Shown piece by piece: positions 32,395-41,613 of a DNA stretch of 64,000 nucleotides. A model generated the notes under the pieces. It was not told the DNA's origin. It was given only the letters and a program-made list of their open reading frames with translations, and searched no databases. The DNA is from Oscillospiraceae bacterium (GTDB taxonomy: Bacteria; Bacillota; Clostridia; Oscillospirales; CAG-272), in assembly GCA_015063725.1 (NCBI GenBank), contig SVTP01000002.1:1-64000 (forward strand), written 5' to 3'. Numbering within the stretch: position 1 is the first letter of the stretch; every line of letters begins with the position of its first letter. Both the position numbers and the translations under genes were made by a program.

Positions 32395-33271
32395 GTTTGT
32401 CGGTTTCACCTTTCCAAGTTTTTTGCAAGATACGTTCGGCTACCTTTGGTAGACCAAGATAAAGAATATTGCAAAGAATTTCTTTTATTTCGGGAGCAGG
32501 GAAGTGATCTATGAGCAAGAATGCACCCTCTGCATCGGCAAGATAGCGCGTAAGGGAGACGGCAATGCTCGCGGCATTCTCCTCTGTCACCCTGTCACCA
32601 AACAGGCGCACAAAGGGGTTAAATGAGCCGCTGGCAAGGTCGTCGCGGTAATCGTCGGCGGCGTCCACCAAATAGATCCAATGACCGATCGCGCGCCCAA
32701 ACGAGGCGGCAATGCGTGCTTCCGTCCCTGCAAGCCCCTCGGCACAAATGGCTGCCATCAGGTTGCCAAAAATCGCGGCGGGAGCATCCGCACTCGGTGC
32801 GGCACTCTCATCCTTTTCGTATTGTCGCAGCTCCTGCAAAAGCGTCTTTACAGTGGCATCCAATTCGGGGTGACGGCGCCTTGCGCGACGGTAAGCCGAG
32901 GAGAAGAACCCCGATGCCGCTCTTGCGCGCAACCGTTTCAATCCTTTTTCATCGTCCATGTCGTCGCGGCATTTGTGATAGGTCAAAATGGCAGACGCAT
33001 CTGCACAGTAGGCGAGAGTGGGGGAGTCAATTGCCATGTTCCGCTTTTTGAGGGGGTGAACAAAGCACCGCTTTTTTTGGAGCGTGATCTGTTCGTTTGT
33101 CAAGGACATTCGAAAAGCCGCCAAAAATGCGAAATCATAGCTGAGCGAGAGACGAGAGCATTGACCGGTGCATTTGCCCATCTGGCGGCAAAGACCGCAA
33201 TAAAGGGCGCGATAGCATTCTCCGTCGCGCAAGCGCAATTCGGGCGCATCGGTGCGAATGTAACCCAGCAT
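32378..33271 (-). CDS. DUF5685-family protein
   Basis: A 297-residue protein I recognise as DUF5685, commonly found beside a J-domain gene in Clostridia (from memory). The N-terminus has a Cys cluster ([20 protein letters not shown]) suited to metal or iron-sulfur binding, followed by a helical domain with Asp-rich motifs ([34 protein letters not shown]) reminiscent of prenyl-synthase-like folds. The function is not established. First gene of the unit, with its own promoter. Confidence 0.75.
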   Translation of the reverse strand: MLGYIRTDAPELRLRDGECYRALYCGLCRQMGKCTGQCSRLSLSYDFAFLAAFRMSLTNEQITLQKKRCFVHPLKKRNMAIDSPTLAYCADASAILTYHKCRDDMDDEKGLKRLRARAASGFFSSAYRRARRRHPELDATVKTLLQELRQYEKDESAAPSADAPAAIFGNLMAAICAEGLAGTEARIAASFGRAIGHWIYLVDAADDYRDDLASGSFNPFVRLFGDRVTEENAASIAVSLTRYLADAEGAFLLIDHFPAPEIKEILCNILYLGLPKVAERILQKTWKGETDKHEKSV

Positions 33272-33309
33272 CTCATCACTCCCTTCTACAAGTTTGTCCT
33301 CATCTATAT

Positions 33310-33338
33310 ATCATAACGCATTTATCTGTAAATTGCAA
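33310..33338 (-). promoter_or_regulatory. sigma-A promoter for the DUF5685-dnaJ unit
   Basis: Minus-strand TTGCAA (33338-33333), 17 bp, TATGAT (33315-33310). The 90 bases between this and the infC promoter are A/T-rich with no further signal seen. Confidence 0.7.
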
Positions 33339-33431
33339 GAATATTTTGTGTTTTTTTAAAAAACTTTTCCTATCTTTTCCTTTTTTCGAAGAAAGAAAAT
33401 AAAAAAATCGAAAAAAATTGCAAAAAAGCTA

Positions 33432-33460
33432 TTGACAAACGGGGGAAAATGGTGTATAAT
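33432..33460 (+). promoter_or_regulatory. sigma-A promoter for infC-rpmI-rplT
   Basis: TTGACA (33432-33437), 17 bp, TATAAT (33455-33460). Confidence 0.85.
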
Positions 33461-33465
33461 ACCAT

Positions 33466-33600
33466 AGAAAACAAAGCAGGGCTCTCCGCTCTCACCTACC
33501 TGCAACAGGGCAGTCGGGTTAATAAACGCCTTATTCCACTATCTTAAGTGGTACTTGTGCCGTGCGGAGACCTGTGTCTTTGTACGGTTATTTTTTTCGC
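33466..33600 (+). promoter_or_regulatory. L20-type leader with attenuator upstream of infC
   Basis: A terminator sits just before the infC ribosome binding site: 12-bp stem 33560-33571/33576-33587 (three G-T pairs), loop CTGT, then a T-run 33588-33597. TCTCCGC (33483-33489) is complementary to GCGGAGA (33564-33570) inside the terminator's left arm and could form an antiterminator. This matches the known Firmicutes L20 leader, where free L20 favours termination; assignment is by position and structure. Confidence 0.75.
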
Positions 33601-33616
33601 TTGGAGGTGTTTAACT

Positions 33617-34141
33617 ATTAGCGCAAAAGAGAAAGAAAACCTGCTCAATGAGGAAATTACCGCAAAGGAAGTGCGCCTGATCGGTGCCAATGGCGAAACG
33701 CTTGGCATCATGAGCTCCGAAAAAGCTTTGGAGACCGCGTATGACCAGGGTATGGACCTTGTTCTGATGTCAGGGCAGGCAAATCCCCCCGTATGCAAAA
33801 TTATGGACTACGGCAAGTTCCGTTTCGAGCGTGAAAAACGCGAAAAGGAAGCTAAAAAGAAGCAGCAGACCATCGAGCTTAAAGAAATTCAGCTCTCCTG
33901 CCGCATCGATACCCACGATTTTGAAACAAAAGCAAACCACGCTCGCCGCTTCCTCAGCGACGGCAACAAGGTGCGCGTTGTTATGAAGTTCAAGGGCAGA
34001 GAAATGAGCCATATGAACATCGGTAAAGAGATCCTTGAAAAGTTCGAGGAAGCTTGCTCAGAGTTGGGAACGGTCGACAAAAAGCCTGTTCTTGACGGCA
34101 GATTTATGAGCATGGTTATCTCACCTGTTAAGGCGAAATAA
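33617..34141 (+). CDS. infC: translation initiation factor IF-3 (AUU start)
   Basis: A 174-residue factor that checks initiator tRNA pairing on the 30S subunit. N-domain (NEEITAKEVRLIGANGETLGI ... LVLMSGQANPPVCKIMDYGKFRFE) and C-domain (ELKEIQLSCRIDTHDFETKANHARRFL, KVRVVMKFKGREM) are intact. There is no ATG, GTG or TTG at the right place; ATT at 33617 lies 9 bases after GGAGG, giving the rare AUU start by which IF3 autoregulates in other bacteria. It heads infC-rpmI-rplT. Confidence 0.93.
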   Translation: MSAKEKENLLNEEITAKEVRLIGANGETLGIMSSEKALETAYDQGMDLVLMSGQANPPVCKIMDYGKFRFEREKREKEAKKKQQTIELKEIQLSCRIDTHDFETKANHARRFLSDGNKVRVVMKFKGREMSHMNIGKEILEKFEEACSELGTVDKKPVLDGRFMSMVISPVKAK

Positions 34142-34219
34142 TCAAAACCGTACCGCAAAAACTTATTACCAAGTATATTATACTTCGGCTCGCGCCGAAA
34201 GAGAAAAGGAGTTAGAAAA

Positions 34220-34414
34220 ATGGGCAAAATCAAAACACATAAGGCTTCTGCCAAGAGATTTTCCGTTACTGCAAACGGCAAGGTCAAAATGTTCCACACC
34301 TCTCACCGCCACAACACCGGTAAAAAGGACGCAAAGAGAATCAGACATCTGCGTTCCAGCGCAATCGTTGACGGTAAGATCGCAACCAACCTCAAGACGT
34401 TGGTTCTGAAGTAA
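34220..34414 (+). CDS. rpmI: 50S ribosomal protein L35
   Basis: 64 residues, the full family length: MGKIKTHKASAKRF, then HTSHRHNTGKKDAKRIRHLR. A small basic 50S protein that lies between infC and rplT as in nearly all bacteria. AAAGGAG precedes the ATG. Confidence 0.97.
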   Translation: MGKIKTHKASAKRFSVTANGKVKMFHTSHRHNTGKKDAKRIRHLRSSAIVDGKIATNLKTLVLK

Positions 34415-34436
34415 TAAGAAAGGGAGGAATTAGAAA

Positions 34437-34790
34437 ATGGCAAGAGTTAAGGGCGCAATGATGACGCGCAAGAGAAGAAAGTCCACACTCAAGGCTGCTA
34501 AGGGTTACTGGGGTGCAAAATCCAAGCACTTTAAGATGGCTAAGCAAGCCGTAATGAAGAGCGGCAACTACGCATATGTCGGCAGAAAGCAAAAGAAGAG
34601 AGATTTCCGTTCTCTCTGGATCACCAGAATCTCCGCACAAGCAAAGGTTAACGGAATGAACTATTCCACCCTTATGCACGGTTTGAAGCTGGCAGGCATC
34701 GAGCTCAACCGCAAGATGCTCGCTGAGATCGCAGTTTCCGATAAGGAAGCATTTGCAGCTCTCTGCGCACAAGCAAAGGCAGCGCTTTAA
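34437..34790 (+). CDS. rplT: 50S ribosomal protein L20
   Basis: 117 residues, family length: [35 protein letters not shown] and the [25 protein letters not shown] segment. It binds 23S rRNA early in 50S assembly and, in Firmicutes, the operon leader. GGGAGG lies 9 bases before the ATG. Last gene of the operon. Confidence 0.98.
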   Translation: MARVKGAMMTRKRRKSTLKAAKGYWGAKSKHFKMAKQAVMKSGNYAYVGRKQKKRDFRSLWITRISAQAKVNGMNYSTLMHGLKLAGIELNRKMLAEIAVSDKEAFAALCAQAKAAL

Positions 34791-34798
34791 TTGTGATA

Positions 34799-34826
34799 AA
34801 AAACCCGATGTTAGCATCGGGTTTTT
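34799..34826 (+). terminator. terminator of infC-rpmI-rplT
   Basis: AAAAACCCGATG/CATCGGGTTTTT (34799-34810, 34815-34826), loop TTAG. Confidence 0.93.
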
Positions 34827-34839
34827 GTCATACATAGAT

Positions 34840-34872
34840 GCTTTTTTGCGCCGTTTTTCGGCGCAAAAAAGC
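34840..34872. repeat. hairpin upstream of the SpoU methyltransferase gene
   Basis: Perfect 14-bp inverted repeat GCTTTTTTGCGCCG/CGGCGCAAAAAAGC with a 5-base loop. It lies between the rplT terminator and the next ribosome binding site, without a T-run. Role unknown; no promoter for the next gene was recognised here. Confidence 0.6.
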
Positions 34873-34904
34873 GCGTAAAACAAGCCCAAAGGAGGCAAAA
34901 ATCA

Positions 34905-35747
34905 ATGCTTTTTTCAGGGGAGATCATCCGTTCCAGACAAAACAAAAACATTGTGGAGCTCTGCAAATTGACCGACCGAAAAGCAAGAGAGGCAACAAGA
35001 ACCTTTCGCTTTGACGGCATCAAACTGCTTGAGGAAGCCATCAAGAACGACGTGGAGATCTGCGCCGTCTTTTTGTCCGTTTCGGCACAGGAGCGCGTGC
35101 TTGATTTTCTGCACGCACGCTTCGGCACGAGCTATGAGGATAGAATAGAGAGGTGCTTCCTTGTATCGGATGATATTTTTGAAAAAATTTCTGAAGAAAA
35201 ATCGCCAGAAGGCGTAATAACTATTGCAAAATATATTGACAAATTGCAAAAAAATGCTACAATATATAATAGCGTTAATTTTTTGCAGATGAAAAACGAG
35301 CATATCGTGCTGCTCGAATCGGTGCGTGATCCCTCTAATGTGGGGGCAATCATTCGCTCGGCTGCCGCAATCGGTATCGACCGCTTGATTTTGAGCGCCG
35401 ACTGCGCCGATATTTACCATCCGCGCGCTGTGCGTGGCTCTATGGGCACGGTCTTTAATCAACGCATTGACCGCGTGACCGACCTTGCCACTACCATCCG
35501 GGAGATGCGCGAGAGCGGTCGCCGCGTGTTTGCCGCCGCACTCGATGAGAGAGCCCTGTCGCTTGGCGAGTTTGAGATTCTCGCAGGCGATGCCGTTGTC
35601 ATCGGCAACGAGGGGCACGGACTTTCTAAGGAAGTGATCGCCGCCTGCACAGGCAGCGTCATCATTCCCATGAGCGAGCGCGCAGAGTCCTTTAACGCCG
35701 CCGTTGCAGCTTCCATCCTGATGTGGGAGTTTGCAAAGGGCAAGTAA
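34905..35747 (+). CDS. SpoU/TrmH-family 2'-O-ribose RNA methyltransferase
   Basis: A 280-residue SPOUT methyltransferase. An N-terminal substrate-binding domain (IIRSRQNKNIVELCKLTDRKAREATRTFRFDG) is followed by the knotted catalytic domain with its motifs: VLLESVRDPSNVGAIIRSAAAIG, DYHP-like YHPRAVRGSMGT, VVIGNEGHGLSKEV and IIPMSERAESFNAAVAASI. It uses S-adenosylmethionine to methylate rRNA or tRNA; the target nucleotide is unknown. AAAGGAGG precedes the ATG. Confidence 0.92.
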   Translation: MLFSGEIIRSRQNKNIVELCKLTDRKAREATRTFRFDGIKLLEEAIKNDVEICAVFLSVSAQERVLDFLHARFGTSYEDRIERCFLVSDDIFEKISEEKSPEGVITIAKYIDKLQKNATIYNSVNFLQMKNEHIVLLESVRDPSNVGAIIRSAAAIGIDRLILSADCADIYHPRAVRGSMGTVFNQRIDRVTDLATTIREMRESGRRVFAAALDERALSLGEFEILAGDAVVIGNEGHGLSKEVIAACTGSVIIPMSERAESFNAAVAASILMWEFAKGK

Positions 35748-35780
35748 TTTTGAATTTTGAAAAAGAGAGGGGGAGAGACA

Positions 35781-37136
35781 GTGAAAAGCAAGGACACTTT
35801 GTATTGGATATGGTTATCCGAAGCGCTTGGCGCAGGTTCTTCTGCATTTCGTCGGTTGATCTCCCTTTACGATACGCCTTTTGATATCTTTCGCACCGAG
35901 GAGACCGAGCTTGAGCAGGTTCCGGGCTTGACCGAGCGAGCTAAGCGTGCGCTCTGTGATAAGAGTCTGCAACGCGCCACCGAGATCCTTGACAAGTGCG
36001 AGCGAGAGGGCATCGGCGTCCTTTGCTATGACGAGGATGCTTATCCGCGCGCCCTGCGCGAGATTCAAAAGCCGCCAATGCTTTTGTACTATCGCGGTAA
36101 CCTGCCCGATTTCAACCGCAATCTTTGCGTGGGGATCGTGGGAACGCGCAGTATGAGTGCATACGGAATGAAACAAGCGTATAAAATGTCGTATGAGCTT
36201 GCCTCTGCGGGCGCGTTTATCGTCAGCGGTATGGCAAAGGGAATCGACGGTGTTGCGGCTGCCGCCACACTCAAGGCAAACGGCACCACGGTAGCAGTCC
36301 TTGGCTGCGGTGTGGATATTCCGTATCCCACACATCACCGCAATCTCTATCAGGCAATCGCGCAAAGCGGCGTCGTTCTCTCCGAGTTTGCACCGGGCAC
36401 CCGTCCCGTGGGCTATCACTTCCCGTTGCGCAACCGTATCATTAGCGGTCTTTCGCAAGCAACCGTTGTGGTTGAGGCGGGCATCGGGAGCGGATCTCTC
36501 ATCACCGCAAAAGAGGCGATCCTGCAAGGCAGAGACGTCTTTGCCATCCCTGCCAACGTAGGCAGCAAGGGAGCGGACGGCACCAACGGGCTTTTGCGCG
36601 ACGGCGCACGCATGGCACTTGCGGCAGAGGATATTCTGACCTCGTATCAATACACCTATGCCGAGTCGCTGACCTTGGAAAAGTACGAGGCGAGCAAATC
36701 CTTGGAGAGCATCGACCTCTCACACCTGGCGTCTCTTGGCGTCATTGAACTCTCGGGCGGCGCTTCTGGCGAGACGAAAATGAACCTTGCTCCCGCAACT
36801 CCCGAGCCCAAAGAGAAAAAGCCGACACAGCGCCGCACAGCTTCCTCAAAGCAAAAGGAGTCCCAAAAGCCTTTGGCGACAGAGCCAAAGACCGAGGGGG
36901 AAGAGTATAAGAGTGCTCCGCCCGCACCGCAAAGAGCGATCCCCGCGGCAACGCTTGCAACCCTGACACCGGCGCAAAAGGCGATCCTGGAAGCGATCCC
37001 CGATGACGGCACACTTTCTGCCGATGCGATCTACGCACTCGAAGCACCGCGTGCCGATCTTATGGCGGCGCTCACCATGCTTGAGATCATGGGGCTTGTG
37101 CAAAAGCTGCCCGGATCTCTTTACAAAAAGGCATAA
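35781..37136 (+). CDS. dprA: DNA-processing protein DprA
   Basis: About 451 residues, longer than typical DprA (300-370). It has a SAM/HhH-like N-terminus (LYDTPFDIF, VPGLTERAKRAL), the Rossmann-like DprA domain (VGIVGTRSMSAYG, VSGMAKGIDGVAA, VAVLGCGVDIPYPTHHRNLY, GSGSLITAKEA), a Pro/Lys/Glu-rich linker (about 350-395), and a C-terminal winged helix (TPAQKAILEAIPDDGTLSADAIY). It loads RecA on incoming single strands in transformation. The GTG at 35781 is preceded by a purine-rich GAGGGGGAGA. It starts 33 bases after the methyltransferase and precedes topA. Confidence 0.93.
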   Translation: MKSKDTLYWIWLSEALGAGSSAFRRLISLYDTPFDIFRTEETELEQVPGLTERAKRALCDKSLQRATEILDKCEREGIGVLCYDEDAYPRALREIQKPPMLLYYRGNLPDFNRNLCVGIVGTRSMSAYGMKQAYKMSYELASAGAFIVSGMAKGIDGVAAAATLKANGTTVAVLGCGVDIPYPTHHRNLYQAIAQSGVVLSEFAPGTRPVGYHFPLRNRIISGLSQATVVVEAGIGSGSLITAKEAILQGRDVFAIPANVGSKGADGTNGLLRDGARMALAAEDILTSYQYTYAESLTLEKYEASKSLESIDLSHLASLGVIELSGGASGETKMNLAPATPEPKEKKPTQRRTASSKQKESQKPLATEPKTEGEEYKSAPPAPQRAIPAATLATLTPAQKAILEAIPDDGTLSADAIYALEAPRADLMAALTMLEIMGLVQKLPGSLYKKA

Positions 37137-37143
37137 TCTGATT

Positions 37144-37172
37144 TTGACAACGAGAACACGAAGAAATATACA
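37144..37172 (+). promoter_or_regulatory. sigma-A promoter for topA
   Basis: TTGACA (37144-37149), 17 bp, TATACA (37167-37172), in the dprA-topA interval. Confidence 0.65.
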
Positions 37173-37201
37173 GAACCGAACCAACGAAAGGAACGAAAAG
37201 A

Positions 37202-39526
37202 ATGGCAACTAATCTGGTGATACTCGAGTCCCCTTCAAAGGCGTTGACCGTAAAGGGCTATCTCGGAACCAACTACAAGGTAATCGCATCCATCGGCCAC
37301 GTGCGCGATCTTCCCAAAAGCACGCTGGGCGTGGATATTGAAAACGACTTTGAAGCACATTATATCAACATTCGCGGCAAAGGAGACCTTATCAAAGAGA
37401 TCCGCAAGAGCGCGAAGGCTGCAAACAAGATCTTCCTCGCAACCGACCCTGACCGCGAAGGAGAAGCCATCGCATGGCATCTTGCCGCGGCACTCGATAT
37501 TCCCGTAGAGAAGACACAACGCATCTGCTTCAACGAGGTTACAAAGTCAGCTGTCAAGGCGGCGATCAAAAACCCCAGACAGATCGACATGAACCTTGTC
37601 AACTCCCAACAAACGCGCCGCATCCTGGACCGCATTTTGGGATATAAGCTCAGCCCCCTGCTTTGGAAGAACGTAAAGAGCGGTCTCTCCGCAGGACGTG
37701 TGCAGTCGGTAGCCACCAAGATCATTGTTGAGCGCGAAGAAGAGATCCAAAAATTCGTTCCTGAAGAATACTGGACCATTGAAACCCAACTCACAGGTCC
37801 CGATGGCAAGACCTTTCGTGTGCACTTTGTAGGCACAGAGGAGGGCAAGATGGCGCTCTCCTGTGAGGCAGAAGCAAAGGCAGTTGCCGCTGCCGTAAAC
37901 GGTCAGCCCTACACGGTGGCATCCGTTCGCCGCGCCAGCAAGCAAAAGAACCCTGCCGCCCCCTTTACCACATCCACCTTGCAACAAGAGGCATTCCGCA
38001 AGCTCGGCTTCCAGTCCCAGCGCACCATGAAGGTGGCGCAGGAGCTTTACGAAGGTATTAACCTCGGCTCCGAGTTTGGCGGCACCCAAGGTCTTATCAC
38101 TTATATGCGTACCGACTCCGTTCGCGTTTCTGCCGATGCGCAAAACGCAGCACGTGACTTTATCGTCAGCAAGTACGGCGCACAGTATTGCCCCGAAACG
38201 GCGAGAGTTTACAAATCCCGCGCAGGCGCGCAGGACGCGCACGAAGCGATCCGTCCCTCTCGCGTAGAGCTTGAGCCTGCACTCATCCGCCGCAATCTTA
38301 CCCCCGATCAGTTCAAGCTTTACAAGCTCATCTGGGAGTGCTTCATCGCAAGCCAGATGGAGTCTGCAACTCTGAATACCATCAGCGTTGATTTCAATGC
38401 CGCAGGCTACCTCTTCCGCACAAGCGGTTACTCGGTTGCGTTCCAAGGCTACATGGCAGTTTATGAAGCCACCGAGGAAGCAAACGCAAACGACCACGAG
38501 CCCAAGGCAATCAAGGATATCCGCCTGCCCGAACTGGAGAAGGGCGACAAGCTCACAGCAGAGGATGCTGACTTGACACAGCACTTTACCGAGCCCCCCG
38601 TCAGATATAACGATGCATCCCTTATCAAGATGCTCAAGGATCTTGACATCGGCCGTCCCAGCACCTATGCCACCATCATCAGTACCATCATCACGCGCAA
38701 CTACGTCAAGCGCGAGGGCAAGGCATTTGTTCCCACGCCCCTTGGCAAGGTAACCAATCAGCTCATGGAACAAAATTTCCCTACCATCGTTGACTATGGC
38801 TTTACCGCAGAAATGGAGCGCGACCTCGATAAGATCGAAGAGGGCGATGCAGAAATGCTCGCAGTCCTCAAAAAGTTCTGGGCAGACTTCTCCCAACAGC
38901 TGGAGGAAGCCGAGAAGAACATTGGCGAAAAGAGCATTGAGATCCCCCCCGAGGAGACCGACATCATTTGCGATAAGTGCGGCAGCCGCATGATCGTTCG
39001 CAACGGTCGCTTTGGCAAGTTTGCCGCTTGCCCCAACTATCCCAACTGCCGCAACACCAAGCCCCTGACTCCCCCCGAGGCAGAAAAGCCGGAGGAAGCA
39101 GAGCAAACATCTCCCGAGGAAGAGCCCAAGGCCAAAAAAACTCCCGTTATCGCTGATTTCAAATGCGAAAAGTGTGGCGGTGATATGGTTCTCCGTACAG
39201 GCAAGTTCGGCAGCTTCTATGCTTGCGCCAACTATCCCCAGTGCCGCTTCACTAAGGCGCGCGTACGCGACCTTGGCGCAAAGTGCCCCAAGTGCGAGGC
39301 AAAGATCGTTACCAAATACGGTCGCAACCGCACCGTTTTCTACAGCTGCGAGCGCTATCCCGAGTGTGATTTCTCCTCTTGGGACGTTCCCACCAACGAG
39401 ACCTGCCCGCAATGCGGCAAGATGCTCTTCCGCAAAAAGGGCAAGAACCTGCTCGTTTGCCACGACGAGGCTTGCAAATACAGCCGAGAGGTCCCCAAGA
39501 CCGCGGCAGAGCAAACAGAAGAATAA
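37202..39526 (+). CDS. topA: DNA topoisomerase I
   Basis: A 774-residue type IA enzyme relaxing negative supercoils. Toprim domain (LVILESPSKALTVKGYLG; DPDREGEAIAWH), gate domain with active-site Tyr in GLITYMRTDSVR, and conserved GRPSTYATI. The C-terminus carries four Cys4 zinc ribbons (CDKCG..CPNYPNC; CEKCG..CANYPQC; CPKCE..CERYPEC; CPQCG..CHDEAC). GAAAGGAA lies before the ATG. It is followed after 2 bases by trmFO. Confidence 0.97.
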   Translation: MATNLVILESPSKALTVKGYLGTNYKVIASIGHVRDLPKSTLGVDIENDFEAHYINIRGKGDLIKEIRKSAKAANKIFLATDPDREGEAIAWHLAAALDIPVEKTQRICFNEVTKSAVKAAIKNPRQIDMNLVNSQQTRRILDRILGYKLSPLLWKNVKSGLSAGRVQSVATKIIVEREEEIQKFVPEEYWTIETQLTGPDGKTFRVHFVGTEEGKMALSCEAEAKAVAAAVNGQPYTVASVRRASKQKNPAAPFTTSTLQQEAFRKLGFQSQRTMKVAQELYEGINLGSEFGGTQGLITYMRTDSVRVSADAQNAARDFIVSKYGAQYCPETARVYKSRAGAQDAHEAIRPSRVELEPALIRRNLTPDQFKLYKLIWECFIASQMESATLNTISVDFNAAGYLFRTSGYSVAFQGYMAVYEATEEANANDHEPKAIKDIRLPELEKGDKLTAEDADLTQHFTEPPVRYNDASLIKMLKDLDIGRPSTYATIISTIITRNYVKREGKAFVPTPLGKVTNQLMEQNFPTIVDYGFTAEMERDLDKIEEGDAEMLAVLKKFWADFSQQLEEAEKNIGEKSIEIPPEETDIICDKCGSRMIVRNGRFGKFAACPNYPNCRNTKPLTPPEAEKPEEAEQTSPEEEPKAKKTPVIADFKCEKCGGDMVLRTGKFGSFYACANYPQCRFTKARVRDLGAKCPKCEAKIVTKYGRNRTVFYSCERYPECDFSSWDVPTNETCPQCGKMLFRKKGKNLLVCHDEACKYSREVPKTAAEQTEE

Positions 39527-39528
39527 GC

Positions 39529-40857
39529 ATGCAAAATCAACACATCAACATCTACGGTGCGGGGCTTGCGGGCTGTGAGGCAGCCTGGCAAGCCGCCCAG
39601 CGTGGCGTCAAGGTCAAGCTCTTTGAAATGAAGCCCCACAAAATGACACCCGCACACCATACAAACGGCTTTGCCGAGCTGGTCTGCTCCAACTCTTTGC
39701 GCTCCGACTGCACCTCAAACGCGGTGGGATTGCTTAAAGAGGAGATGCGCCGCTTCGGCTCGCTGATCATGCAGGCGGCAGATGCCACGCGCGTCCCCGC
39801 AGGCTCGGCGTTGGCTGTTGACCGCACCCTGTTTTCACAGTATATCACCGACCGCATCCGCAATCATCCCAACATCGAGGTGATTGAGGCGGAGGTTTCC
39901 ACCGTTGAGGAGGGAACCGTTACCGTCATTGCAACGGGACCCTTGACGTCGGATGCTATGGCAGACTATATCGCAGGCGAGCTCGGCTGCGGCAAGTTGC
40001 ATTTCTTTGATGCCGCCGCCCCCATAGTTGATGCTGCCACCATCAACATGGACGTCGCCTTTTTCGCATCCCGCTACGATAAGGGAGATGCAGACTATAT
40101 CAACTGCCCGATGAACAAGGAGCAGTACGATGCCTTTTGGCAAGCGCTCACAACTGCCGAAGAAGCACAACTCAAGGAGTTTGACAAAGAAAGCCAAAAG
40201 AATGTCAAAGTGTTTGAAGGGTGTATGCCCGTTGAGGTAATGGCGCGCCGCGGCTATGATACGTTGCGTTACGGACCTCTCAAGCCCGTTGGACTGATCG
40301 ATCCGCGCGTGGGCGAGGAGTTTTACGCCGTTGTTCAGCTTCGCAAGGAGAATCGCGAGGCAACCATGTTCAACCTCGTCGGCTTCCAGACGCACCTGAC
40401 CTTTCCGGAGCAGAGAAGAGTATTCCGCATGATCCCCGGACTTGAGAATGCAGAATTCTTGCGCTACGGCGTGATGCACCGCAATACCTACCTCAACTCT
40501 CCCGGGCTCTTGGATAATACCTACGCGATGAACGCGCATCCCAACGTCTTTTTTGCAGGGCAAATGACGGGCGTTGAGGGCTACGTCGAATCCGCAGGCA
40601 GCGGACTGCTCGCCGGCATCAACGCGGCAAAGCGCGCTCTCGGTCAGGACAAGCTCATACTCCCCGAGGAGACGATGCTTGGCGCTATGGCAGGATATGT
40701 CAGTCACGGCGGTGTAGGTGACTTTGCGCCTATGAACGCAAACTTTGGCATTGTCAATCCGCTTGGCTATCGCGTCAAGGGGGGCAAAGCCGCAAAAAAT
40801 GAAAAACTCGCAGAGCGCGCACTCGCCATTATCGACGAGGCAGTCGCAACGCTTTAA
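39529..40857 (+). CDS. trmFO: methylenetetrahydrofolate--tRNA-(uracil-5-)-methyltransferase TrmFO
   Basis: A 442-residue flavoenzyme forming m5U54 in the tRNA T-loop using methylene-THF and FAD. Motifs: FAD-binding IYGAGLAGCEAAWQ; FAELVCSNSLRSD; CMPVEVMARRGYDTLRYGPLKPVGL; NLVGFQTHLTFPEQRRVFRMIPGL; FFAGQMTGVEGYVESA. Length is typical. There is only a weak ribosome binding site and a 2-base gap after topA, so translation is probably coupled. Confidence 0.97.
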   Translation: MQNQHINIYGAGLAGCEAAWQAAQRGVKVKLFEMKPHKMTPAHHTNGFAELVCSNSLRSDCTSNAVGLLKEEMRRFGSLIMQAADATRVPAGSALAVDRTLFSQYITDRIRNHPNIEVIEAEVSTVEEGTVTVIATGPLTSDAMADYIAGELGCGKLHFFDAAAPIVDAATINMDVAFFASRYDKGDADYINCPMNKEQYDAFWQALTTAEEAQLKEFDKESQKNVKVFEGCMPVEVMARRGYDTLRYGPLKPVGLIDPRVGEEFYAVVQLRKENREATMFNLVGFQTHLTFPEQRRVFRMIPGLENAEFLRYGVMHRNTYLNSPGLLDNTYAMNAHPNVFFAGQMTGVEGYVESAGSGLLAGINAAKRALGQDKLILPEETMLGAMAGYVSHGGVGDFAPMNANFGIVNPLGYRVKGGKAAKNEKLAERALAIIDEAVATL

Positions 40858-40889
40858 AAACAACAAAAATTTGAACAAGGAGGTGCAAT

Positions 40890-41612
40890 ATGGCTATTTC
40901 TCTTGATGTGCTGCAAGAGCGCATTGGCTATCGCTTTGGCGATGTCCGCTATCTGGAGCGCGCAATCACACACTCGTCTTATTCCAACGAAACAGGCGCG
41001 CGCAATCACCATCTGCTTTGCAACGAGCGGTTGGAGTTTTTGGGAGATTCCGTGCTCTCCTTGGTGGTCAGCAACTATCTCTACACGCATTTTTCCGAGT
41101 ACCCCGAGGGAACGCTCACACGCATCCGCTCGGCGGTCGTTTGTGAAGCCGCCCTTGCTTCCTTTGCCGAAAAGATCGGACTGGGCGAATTTCTTTTACT
41201 CGGTCGCGGCGAGGCGCAAAACGGCGGAGCCGAAAAGCCCGCCATCTTAGCCGATGCCTTCGAGGCGCTTCTTGCGGCAATTTATCTTGACGCAGGCGCC
41301 GAGGACGGCATGCAGTCGGTGGCAAAATTTTTGTTGCCGCTGGTCAAGTCCGCCATGGATGCTTTGCCCGAGGTGGGAGACGTTCGCATCGACAGCAAAT
41401 CGCGCTTGCAGGAGTTCATCCAGCAGGATCGCGAGCAAAAAGAGGTGCTGGAATATCGCCTGACAGGGGAGAGCGGTCCCGACCACAACAAGACCTTTAC
41501 GGTCGATCTGTATCTTGGCGCAAACTGCATCGGCAGCGGCAAGGGGCACTCCAAAAAAGCAGCCGAGCAAGCCGCCGCAAAGGCAGCGCTCTCGCTGTTC
41601 GGGCTCATCTGA
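40890..41612 (+). CDS. rnc: ribonuclease III
   Basis: A 240-residue double-strand-specific endoribonuclease for rRNA and mRNA processing. Signature NERLEFLGDSVLSLVVSNYLY, the second catalytic stretch (ADAFEALLAAIYLDAG) and the C-terminal dsRNA-binding domain (DSKSRLQEFIQQ, GPDHNKTFTVDLYLGANCIGSGKGHSKKAAEQAAAKAAL) are present. AAGGAGG precedes the ATG. Next to smc-ftsY, as in many Firmicutes. Confidence 0.97.
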   Translation: MAISLDVLQERIGYRFGDVRYLERAITHSSYSNETGARNHHLLCNERLEFLGDSVLSLVVSNYLYTHFSEYPEGTLTRIRSAVVCEAALASFAEKIGLGEFLLLGRGEAQNGGAEKPAILADAFEALLAAIYLDAGAEDGMQSVAKFLLPLVKSAMDALPEVGDVRIDSKSRLQEFIQQDREQKEVLEYRLTGESGPDHNKTFTVDLYLGANCIGSGKGHSKKAAEQAAAKAALSLFGLI

Positions 41613-41613
41613 T

